This document shows positions 1-11,300 of a stretch of DNA of 64,000 nt, piece by piece (the stretch's first letter is position 1; every line of letters begins with the position of its first letter). The stretch spans positions 668,522 to 732,521 of the forward strand of contig VZTG01003201.1 of assembly GCA_013397845.1 (NCBI GenBank), given 5' to 3'. Made by a program: the position numbers and the translations under genes. The notes under the pieces were generated by a model. That model ran no database searches, was not told the origin of the DNA, and saw nothing but the letters and a program-made list of their open reading frames with translations. Origin of the DNA: Melanocharis versteri. Taxonomy: Eukaryota > Chordata > Aves > Passeriformes > Melanocharitidae.

Positions 1-3000
1 GCCTCTCAGTTCCACAGCTTGACATAAATGTCCCATGTGCTCCTTCCTGAACAAAAACAAGTCTTTCAGGTTAACAGCATAATAATCAAGACATTCAAAA
101 TCAAAATTGAAACTTTTCATAAAACTGTTTTTCAAACAGGATGTCCAGCACTTTCATGGGTGGAGTGTCAGAATACATCCGTAAACTCCAACCCACTGCT
201 CAATAACCAGCTCCAAGACTGAGTTCAGAACCTGATACAAGTTATAGTCCACTCCGTCACAACAACTGGCACAGAGAAATAGTGGGTTAGCCAAAAAAAT
301 CCATTATATTTGTTTAAAAGCAAGGATCTTATTTAAAATACTAGAGGGGGAGTTACTTGCCTTCTTGTTCTTGAGAATTTCCACTTCTAAGGTTTTCTCT
401 GGAACCATGAAGGTAGGAATATTTTAAGCGTTATTCTGAAGTTGAAACCCTTACAAAATCATATGACTGTAAAAAGTAGGCTTTTTGAAAAAGCAAGTAA
501 GTGACATGCAATAAAATTAGGAGAATTGGCAATATGGGCATGTGCTTAAGATCACAGAGCAAACACAATTTGAAGCTAGCTTGCTAGAAAGGCCGGTCCT
601 GAATCACAGTATACACTGGACTTAGTACATGGCACATCTATATCTTTTTCGGGATCAGAATCCTACTGAAGCAAAAGAAATACAATCACATTCATATTTG
701 GTGGCTAAGATACACACATTAAATTTATCTCTTCCAAAGACCTTTGAAAAGGGTCATATTTTCTACTGCCATCTCTCAAAAATCTGGTGACAAATCAGTG
801 ACAAGAAAAACACATACAATCTTCTTTTTTTTCCTTAAAAATATTTCTTTTAAATGCAATTATGTTTAAGTAGAAAGATTCTAGAATTCTCTGCATTTAA
901 CTTCTCAGATCAGGCAACATTCTTACAGAACACTCAAATAAAAATGTATATATATACATGCATATAACTGAACTGTTCATACCGTGCGTCATAACTGGCA
1001 TTGCTTCTATTACAGTACTACTATACAGAAAGGGAAAATCTTTCAACAAACTATAAAGTTTGATTCCTGCCGTTTTCTTTCCATAAAACTGTGTAAAAAG
1101 TGCTAAGTTTTGCTGGGTTTATATGTAAGTTTTGCCATTTTTATATGGTGATTCTTTAACAGTTGTGGTAGCTGTGGTGATGTCAGTTATAATAAAGAAT
1201 AACAGATGGGCTGGAATGAAGAACAAAGTATTTTCAAGCATCTGGATAGCTAAAAAATTCAATGAGGGGAGTTTTATTTTGACTCCACCCACTATTGCCA
1301 TATATGTGGTTGCGCTTTAACACCTTATATACCTAATTCAACTACAATATTTCCCCATGATTTTTCCAGTTAAATTCAATTCCTATTACCTTTCTACTGC
1401 TTGGAGAGCCCAGCTACATAGAGCACTTTCATCCAACCACCCAACATACTACAATTCTGTGCCAGAAAAGAAGTTTTATTTCAAGTTCATATTTTGACCA
1501 GGCCAATATTTTCTCACTTACAAATTGATCACAGATTTTAATATTCTTTTAAAAATATTGGAAGCTAAAATTTCATAAAAGCATATTTTCAGCCAATGGC
1601 TGTACACCAGAATTCTGAACTCCAATCTTTTGATTCACCTATCTCATTTAAATTATACTCATCAGTCTGTTGAGCCCTCATATCAGGGCTACATATGAGT
1701 CCAAATCTGGGAATTAATCCTGTGTCAAAACAAAGAATTTAAACCCTAGTTTATGTTCTCTTCTTTAAGGAGGCAGGTTGCTGAATTAGAGACTTTTTAT
1801 ATAATTTTATTCAGATAAAGTGCCATGAAGTTAACAAGCATGTTAACTATGTCAGGCTCAAGCTATCACTCACACACACAAGATAAGTCTTGCTCTTTGT
1901 AGCCAGTGAACAATAGCCTACAGGAACCTTAAACCTCATTGGATCGGTAAGTATACAAACCATACATTTCTTACCAATCATTCTAATATTATGAAACATA
2001 AATAAATCAGAAAATCCAAAGGGAGCATTGTAGTAAACATTTTTCAAAAAGGAAAAAAGGTGATTCTCTCCATTCCCTGCAACGACTGTAAAATTCTTTA
2101 TTGTTTGGTGTTGTGGGAAAAATGGGATTGGTTTTAAATACAATAAACACAATGAATACCTCTCAGCAGAGTGTTTCCCTTCAAAATGCAAACTGATGGG
2201 CAATCCTGAAGTGCAGCAGCACAGGTCATCTGGCTTATGTTTCAAGTGCATTGGAGGTGGTGTAGGGACAATCTCTACTTCTCTGAATCACCAACCCAAT
2301 AATTCTCAGCCTTGCAGTCAGGCTGCAGACTGATGGGGACAGACTGGATAGGAACAGAGTACTGTAACACACAGTAAGGTACTAAATCATAAAACCCGCC
2401 CAACCCTTCCTCACATCTTCTTTCACATTCAGAGTTAAAGCACTGGGGATTTTTCTGAAGTCACTCGTCATTTTAGTGAATGATTTTTAGTAGAGTTGGA
2501 GTAAAATGATAACTCAGTACATAGCAAGAAACTACTGCTTTACTAAATTAGAAGTCACTGTCTTTAAAACCAACTTGAATGTTAAAATATTGTAAAATAC
2601 TCTTTTGCAATGCACCTGAGTAACTGTAACACAAGTGCAGATATCCTGAGAGACATGAAAGTGCAGTAGTCGTGGCTATCAGCACCACATGGGACAATGC
2701 AATATTCAAACACTTATTAACATGATTACATAGAAAATTAAATTTCAGTCCCTTCATTAGTCAAATAGTCTCTGCTTCTTTATTATTAATGCAAGGGGAG
2801 AGATTCATACAAGAACAACATTACAAATTTTAGATGTAATGATTCACTTTATTTTGTCTTATAAGTTGTAAGAAAATTGGACACTACTATAGCCACTTAA
2901 GTCAGTAATTTTTTAGTGATTCAGTAAGCTGCAGTATTTCCTACATCTCAGCCTACACGATGCAACTTTAAAGTAATACATTTTAGTCTCTAATTCAGCA

Positions 3001-3989
3001 AAATCAAATACAGGACAGTATATGTCAAAAAATGAACACCAATAGCCTATAGGTAGCTGGTTTTAAGAGATAGCTGATAAATATATTACTATGTGACACA
3101 GCCATAATGGGCTTGTGGTTCATATACCAATGTTAGGAGTTCAGGCATGACCCCGACAGTCAGCACTGCAGTGATCATACTTGGAGTAGCAACAACAAAA
3201 AATTACCTCAGTAAATTTCAAATACCATAGTTAGTTCTAGTACTAGCAATTCACAGAAAGAAATCACTTCTTGATTGCAAACAGCAAAACAGAATCAGTG
3301 GTTAAGATGTAGGACCCTGTGATATATTTATGGGATCACTCTTCCAAATAAACCTAGGCAGACTTGAAGTTCATAAAGAGCTGAAGTGTGGATAAAGCTT
3401 GCTAAGTAACCCTGCTTGCGATCCTGAACATATAAAGTTTACTTTATTTCCTGACTTTTCAACAGTTACTTTTGTTTAAAAAAGAAAACAATTTTTTCCC
3501 ATCTCAAATAATGAAAAACTACTTACTAGCTTAACTCAGGCTAAAAGGTTGAGTCCTAGAAATTTAATATTTTAAGAAACTCAGAAATTTGAATTCTTTG
3601 GACGTGATAAATTACTTCCACATAAAAAAATCTTTCCAGACTTCTTTACATTTCCTCTTCAGGTTCCATTACCAAGTAAAATGATATTTATCTATCAAAT
3701 AAATGAAAGTGAAAGCAAATATTCTAGCTACTTTCACCAACTTGTCCATACCTGTCAACCCCTGGTAATAAAAGCAACTTCACATTTTACAAAGCACACG
3801 CATCATTACGTGGGTTATTCTTTTAAAGAATCTTTCTTCCATGAAGAACAGTTCTGCTCACAGATATAGAGGTACATACAAATGATCACAAAAGAAAACT
3901 GGCTACTGTATTCTAATTCCCAGATGTAGCTCCTAAAAACAAGAGGCACTACATATGCAGGGCATCCAATTACCTATAGACAAGTACTA

Positions 3990-4075
3990 CAGAATCACAG
4001 AATATGCTGAGTTGGAAGGGACCCACAATGATCATCGAGTTCAACTCCTGGCCCCATATAGGACAACAGTCTGCA
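3990..4075 (-). mobile_element. CR1 LINE, 3'-end fragment
   Basis: On the plus strand it begins CAGAATCACAGAATATGC, then GAGTTGGAAGGGACCCACAA and TCAACTCCTGGCCCC. This is the reverse complement of a CR1 3' end, so the element lies on the minus strand. Heavily 5'-truncated and old. Confidence 0.85.
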
Positions 4076-5273
4076 CAACTGACCCTCTATAAAGCCACAA
4101 GTTTTGAAGTAATGGGTCACAAATGTGAGAAATTAAATCACAATTTGCCATATTCAGAACAAGTGACTTACCCCAAACACAAATTCACAAATCTCTGCCT
4201 CACTACAGTAGCTCTAAATTTTTTCTTTTGGGTATTACTAACCAAATTCTAATGTGGGAATTCTGATGGGGAAAATATCCTTCATTCAAACATTAAGTTT
4301 GCTGATAAACTGATGCCTAAAGTACTAAGAGTCCCCAGTAGAATAGAGAGGGAAGAAACATCTTTCCCATAATACATCCCCTAAACTCTGAGGTTGGGTT
4401 CCTGTTAGAACTGTGCCTGCTGATAAATTCCACATGAAATCAACATTTTTTTGCCATATAGATACCACCTTAAATATAATACTCTATCTATGTGTTTTAA
4501 CTCAACCCACACTGGCATTTCACATGTTTGTGACAGAAATATCCCAGAGGCTGGCAACACAAGCTGTTTTGCTTCAGACTGAATGCACCTTAACATAATG
4601 TTCTAGTTTCAGGCCAACCAGGACAGAGTAATTAATACTCAGTGCAATCAATCAGCCATTAAAAGATGTACTCTTAGAAACAGCTCTGCCAAGTGCCAAA
4701 TAAATAGAAAAGTAGTTGTCTAGGTATTATAATCTACTCCAAGGGCCTTTTATGGTCAAGCAAATGGAGACAGAATAATTCAGATACAGAAAACAAATAT
4801 GACTTGTGATGGGCTCATAAAAAGTGAGAAGAGAGAGAAAGAGACAGACAGAGAGAGAAATCTTAACACATCTCAAGAAGTATCAACCAGTGACAAATTC
4901 ACAGAATTTATAATCCGTAAGTATAAGAGATACTGCTCATGAAACTTCCTTTGCAAAGGAGATGCAGACGTACAAAGAAGGTCTTAGAAAAGAGGTCTCT
5001 CAGAAAACAGAGAAATGAAAACTCAAGGGCAGGAAAAAAGGGAATGGACTTTAAAGTCAATTCTATGAAGATCCTAACATAATTATGATGGATAACAAGC
5101 AAATACTGCTGCTTACAACTACTATTTCAACACTGAAATTTTGAGCAGAGTAGGAATTCTTGTCATTCCTTTGTGTAACTTTCCTAGATTTCAGCTGTCT
5201 CAACTGCAGCATATGGACAGTTTCTCTTCAAACCACTCCAGAAATGTTTGGAAGGGGCTGATTTTGGATTTGG

Positions 5274-5339
5274 GCGGGGGGGGGGGNNNNNNNNNNNNNN
5301 NNNNNNNNNNNNNNNNNNNNNNNNNNNNNNNNNNNNNNN
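5274..5339. other. G-run and assembly gap
   Basis: A broken run of guanines (a GGG, one C, then 11 G) runs straight into 53 unknown bases (5287-5339), followed by TGTTTGGGGG. The gap starts exactly at the homopolymer, as expected when polymerase or base-calling fails on a G-rich tract; its true length is unknown. Confidence 0.95.
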
Positions 5340-8214
5340 TGTTTGGGGGTTCAACTCAGGCAGAACACCTAAACCATTTTCTTCAAGAGTTTCAGCTTCA
5401 GTGAGAATGTGTTTGCACAGCCATAACTTGAAGGATAACAACACAGGGCAAGCAAAAATATAACTGTTTAAGCAGGCTTATCCATGGGAAGATAAATTTG
5501 TGCTGAGACAGAGACCTAAGCAGTTTAAATTAATTGAAATTTTCAGTGTAAGTGCTTATACTTCTGAAACAATCCAGGCAGTGTTAAGTATGTAGGAGTC
5601 CCCTTGACATTAAAAATATGTCAGAAACAGTAACTAATATACATTAACAGAACCAGAATATAAACGTCCAACAAAATAAGGGACAAACTTCTGTAACAAT
5701 TACTAGAACAATTACTAGTCAAAATTTTGCCTACACTTCAAGTTTTTGATCATAAGATTTCATAGCAAATTTTCAATTTCCTGACAGAGAGCACTGAGGT
5801 TTTAACAGAAGGCAAAAAACTGTAATTTAAAAATACATAACTTTTAGAGTGCAGAAACACCTAAAAATGTAGTAAGTAACTTCTTCTCTTTGATTCTATT
5901 TTTTCTTGCATGTTTCTGAAAATGTGATGGAAATCAAGCAGTTTTGTACTGGAATTTAATCTCAAATATTGTAGTATATTATTATCTTTATCCACCTACT
6001 GGTATTGCAATAGAGAAATACTGTGTTACACGTTATTTTAAGAGGAAAAATCAATTCATAAATAATGAGGGGCATACACTAGAATCATAAGCTGCTTTTG
6101 TGAGGCAATCACTACTCCTGCCCCAAGGGATTTACATAAAATAGCTTCTAATAGTGTTTTCTTATCCAGCAAGCCAGAGTCACACATTAGAAGTAACAGA
6201 CATTATGCCAAGGAGAAAATACAAACGAATGTGTATGAACTGTAGAGACAACTGCTTTCAGAATGCTCCATTTACTTTGTAAGTATTATTGCAAGAAAAC
6301 CTATATCAGTACCTAATTGGCATACATCATATTTAAGGCCCTTCAGTCTTTCAGCAGTGTAGGATTAACAACTTTATGTTTATTAAAGTCCTTAATATTA
6401 TTTATGTTACAGTAGTGCTGTGCTTAGAGGCCCCAGCTAAGACTGAGGTCTCTCTTGCATACAAGAAAATCATTATCACATTGACTCACAAAGAATTCCC
6501 TTTCAAAATATTAAAAAAAACCACACCAAAACAAACACTTATGCCCTGTTTAAGCCAAATTACCATCTCTACAGGCTTTACTACAGTTTTTGCTGTTTAG
6601 CTCATCTTTTTTTTAATGTCAGAAGGAAGTACAAGCATACTGCATATTTTTCAATAGACAAGTAAAAGCATAGCTCAGAAACACACAGCCCTGGACCTCT
6701 CCCTGCTTTTCATGCCATTGGGTGTAGGCACACAGATGTTCCTTCCTATATCAGTACCTGTATAAAGAGGTTAACATAACCAGACTGCTGTCTCTCCACC
6801 TGCTAAAGAACACAACCCCAAGACAAACCCTGGCATTAGTAGGTCTGTGGGAATTCTGAATCTAACTAGCAAATTGAGCTGGAACAGATTTTAGACTCTC
6901 AAATTCCTCCCTAGTATCAAACTGTTGAGTGTTGAAGTTCACAGGGAACAGGCAGAATCTGCATAAACGTTTTAGGCACATTATTGAAACAGATGGTTCA
7001 ATATAATGAGTTTCCAAACCAGTAATTGTACATACAACTGTTAGTACAATCTGCTGTTATAAACATAAATGGTTTTTTTCATATTTTTGTAACACAAATA
7101 TTTTTTCCATGCTTCAAAAGCTGTACTGCCATATCCTGCATAATTAACTTCTGGGTTATATTAAGTGGCCCACTGAGACTGTTCATTATATTTCACTTGT
7201 TAAGACCTGTTGGATGAAAGCCAGCCCAACTCACTCCAGAGTCTAAAAAGAATAAATTATGAATATTTTTTTTTTAATTAGCTATCTATTAGTAACAAAC
7301 AAAACACAAACATCCCTCAGATTACTCTGCACAAGTCAGTAAAGCTAGTTAGTCAGATGTTACATTTCCATTTGTTTGGAGGTAAAATGCTTGACTTATG
7401 ATCAAGTGTTTAGTAATCCAGCGTATGCTGGCCCAGCAGCCACGAGCCTGCTGGGGATCAGCAGGTCCATGTGACAAGGACACTCCTACTGCATCCCCTA
7501 TGGTCACAGGCACCGGGCAACCAGCACCCAGCCCAGCTCTGGGGGCACACAGTACAGGCATAAATTGGATCGTATAAAAACACAGGCTGAACCTTTCTGT
7601 GGTTTGCTCATTTCAGTGACAGTCACAGCACAAGTTATAAACATGTCCTACCTTCTCTTCGCCCAATCCCCCACCCAACCAGTTTTTCCCTGATCTGTCT
7701 TACGCTTCTTTTACAAAACGTTTCGGTCTGTTGCAGTGCAGCCCTCGGCAATTTAACAATTCCTTAATTTCCATAACTTAGCACTGGATTTTAATAATCC
7801 AGTCCAACAAATCATCTCTGGAATGCATATGCTCTTAAATGCTTAATGAAGAACAGATTTTCAGTGAGATTCCCTGTTTTCCTGTCTCAGGGAAGGACCT
7901 TGCCAGATTGCACAACCACGCTTTTCATTCTTTTAAAAAAAGAAGCTACTGGACTGGAGCTATGAGGCTCCAGGTTCAAACTTCACTCAAGAAAAACAGA
8001 AAACCTAAAGCACAATAGAGCAATTCTAGTATTGTTCCAGTACACTCATTACTGAAATGAACATTTTACAAAACAAAGGAAAAACACTTCGAATTTTCCT
8101 TTTAGAAGTTACCTTCTTTGTTACATACCTCAGAATTGTTTATTAGGCTCTAGAAGCAAAATACACAATCAGAGATTAATCTAAGTAAAAAGTAAACTTT
8201 AACAAGTTACTTAC

Positions 8215-8344
8215 TGAAAATTCGCTACTTTTACTGATACAGGAATGCAGGGAAGTTGAGTGGCCCATTTCAATGTAATATCTTGATAAACATTCAACAT
8301 TTTACTGTGGTTTGCAATTAAAGTGTTTATTGTTCCTTCTCGCA
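8215..8344 (-). CDS. BBS9: BBS9 exon 9 (last exon found in window)
   Basis: 130 bp encoding residues 296-339: VREGTINTLIANHSKMLNVY then QDITLKWATQLPCIPVSVKV. The acceptor is TTTGAACAG; the donor is a consensus GTAAGT. It leaves in phase 2. The human counterpart reads VSEGTINTLIGNHNNMLHIY, so identity is clear, although this exon is less conserved than exon 6. It was found from the reading frame expected after exon 8; it contains no long open frame of its own. Confidence 0.93.
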
Positions 8345-11300
8345 CTGTTCAAAGATAAAAAAACAACTTTAGGATGAAAGATTTTTCAAAAGCCAGTACT
8401 TTTCTTTGAGGCTTATATAGTTATGTTTTCTTTTCTTTTCAAGCCATTAGTTGTTATAAATTTATTTAATATAAAGTATCAAAAGTTATGAAAGTTACAT
8501 TGACACTAACCAAGGACATATGTGATTAATTATGGATACCAATTTCAATTGCATATTACACAATATACAGCACAACTTTCTAAGGTTCTGGCCAGCCATG
8601 TTTGGTAATTTAAAACATGACAAACAAAGATTCATAATGGCCATACTGGCATGCCAGGATAGATATGACAAAATACACATTGATTAAATACCTGCTACTT
8701 ACACCATTCATTAATTCTTTAACTTGTGAATACCAAGTAAATATGTATGCATTTATAGGGTTTATTTATAGTATAATTCAAATCAGAAATTATAAAATCT
8801 GATGATTGCTAAGATCAAATTTATAAAGACTAAAATGATATTTTAAGTTCAAACGGAGACATACTGTCAAACATTTATCAGATAGTTTTTGAAACATTAA
8901 AAGAGAATAGGTATTAAGAGTCCGTAATTCTAACCAAGTATCTAACCAAGTTGTTCCCACCAATTTAATAACAATACACTTTGATTTTTTTTAAGAATCT
9001 GTAAATATCAGAAGGTCATAAATCAAAAAGTCTTCAAACAGAAGGTCCTCAAATACTGGTTTACTCTTCCAAAGACTGTCACTCTTCTGTGTTTGCTGCT
9101 TTGATAGCCTGGGCAACAGATAAGTACCTCAATTTGGTGATAAGAAAATATTTAGATTTTAAAAATTATGACACTTCACAAAAACTAACATTTGAAAATA
9201 AACCTGCCTCATTCAAAAAGAGAGCTCCAAATTCTATGATTGTACAAATCATAGAATCACAGAATCACAGAATGGCTTGGGTTAGAATGGACCTTAAATG
9301 TCATCTAGTCCCAACCCCCACTACCATGGGCAGGGACACCTCCCATTAGACCAGGTCACTCAAGGCCTTATCCAACCTGGCTTTCAACACTGCCAGGATT
9401 GGGGCAACCTGTTCCAGTGTCTCACCACCCTCACAGTAAAGAATTTCTTCCTAATAGCTAACCTAAAAGCCATGGGCAGGGACACCTTCTACTAGACCGA
9501 GTTGCTCAATGCCCCACCCAACATGCTTATTCAGAAAAATATATTTATTCAGTGGTAAAAAAAAAAACAAAACAAACAAACAACTGTTAGCTCTAATGTG
9601 AACCAAGCTGAAGTTAGGTTGAATCTTCCTTTTACAAACCTGAACAGTAAGGAATGAAGCAACTCGGACTGTAATCAAGCTTTTTCATGAATCGTATTTG
9701 CCCATTGTCCTTAAGGCAGAAGAAGTTTCTCTCACCAAGCACGAAAACAGAAGAAACTCCCTGATTAAATGAGACAACGCATATATCCAGTGCTTGCTCT
9801 CCGATGTTTAAAACCCAATCCACCTTCAAAAGAAAATACATGCTCCAGAAATCAATTGACAGCTGCACATTAAAGACAAAACTTTGAGAAGGCTCAGAAC
9901 TAATCAAATTACATATCATTAACATAGATAGAAAAGCAAAATCAAGGTCTTTCTCTGGATGAGAATTATCCGCCTATTCTGAGGGCAGTTGGTAACTTTC
10001 CTTAATGTGACTCAAGCAGCAAAAACGTCTTCTTTTCAAAATAGTCAGGAATTGTTGGCTATGCAGTTCAGTTAAATATATTTAGAATCTAAAATACACA
10101 TCGCATTCAAAATGGAAATGCTTTATACTTTAGCTAATGAATCCCAGAACAGAGTATTAGAATCATTTTCATCTGCCTCTGTACATGTCCTTGGTTATTA
10201 AGGACAAGGATAGAGAGCAAAAGGTGACAACTTCTTCTACCAATATATGTAAATGAAAACTAGACAAACATTTTAGGTGTGTAAACCAATATTCATGCTT
10301 GCAGTCACTCATGTACACCCTTTAGTCTGGAGACTGCTCATGTATGCCATAGTTTGTTTACTTCTCCAACTACATACATTGATACAATAAACAACTACTT
10401 ACAAATCCTGCCTCACCTGTCTTTAAACAATACCATTGCTTATTGACACATTTCATTGGTTTGTTTCTTCAGCTCCTCTGAGAAATTTCAACTAAACACA
10501 CATGCAAAAAATGCTTTTGACTTCTGCCAAGCTGGTTAAACAGAAATTTAGAATTTCTGAAGTAAAAATATATCAAAGTTCAACTGCCAGCACTTCCTAT
10601 ATGAACAGTATCAATCATTTTGCTTAAAGAACATAGAGTGTGTCAGCAAATATCCTGGCATAGCTGATATATGAAACTGGAAGTGCCATCTTATAAGTTA
10701 AAGGGAAAAATCCAGCTTATTACGTTTGTTTCCATGTATGCTTCATGTTTTAGATTAAAAAAAACCTGTTCCATTTGCAGTATATCTGATGAAGTCTCCA
10801 GATTTTTTATTTATAAATTGCCTTCTCCTAGTTCTACATGTAAGATTCAGCCTACATGTATTCGAAAAATTCTACAATTAGCCAGTGGAAGGAAGATGCT
10901 CTCCCAATATTTTACTGTCGTACCTGAAATATTCTGAATCTAGCATTTTATATATGCAGTAATTTTAACAGACAAGCAACTCTACTGCAGGACCACAAAG
11001 AATTAAATTCTCTTCCTCTTAAGAGGAGGCAGCTCAAATAGCAAACAAATTAGTGACAGGGACCTCCAGAAGACTAATGAATCCACAAGTTTTTGACAAA
11101 AAGAATTCAGGACACTGACAATTTATGGAAACATTTCACTGTGAATTTTTCTCTAAGTACAAAGGATTCCCCAAGGAGAATGAGATTAATTTTCTACAAT
11201 ACAAAGTCACAATTAGACTTAACTTAAAAACAAGAGCAATAATTCAGGTGTACCTATTTACCTATTTTACTACAGTGTAGGTTCAGTATTACAAAGATTG

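Larger units (their letters stand above)
1..8214. other. BBS9 intron 9 (partial), no exon recognised
   Basis: AT-rich intron. It holds a short CR1 tail (3990-4075), a purine-rich simple tract (GAGA/GACA, about 4826-4860), a G-run beside an assembly gap (5274-5339) and a locally GC-richer unique patch (about 7425-7560). I looked on the minus strand for the next BBS9 exon, whose human counterpart reads LKGVIVTLSDDGHLQC, and did not see it. Otherwise featureless to me. Confidence 0.8.

Noticed and set aside
361..402. Exon-like minus-strand segment (reads EKTLEVEILKNKK)
   Set aside because: It would need a GC donor and does not match the expected next BBS9 exon in phase or sequence.
4826..4860. 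Purine-rich tract as a possible regulatory or triplex element
   Set aside because: Short GAGA/GACA simple sequence of a kind common in introns; nothing ties it to a function.
5141..5463. Open frames spanning the unknown bases at 5287-5339
   Set aside because: The frame exists only because unknown bases are translated as X; the flanks show no coding signal.
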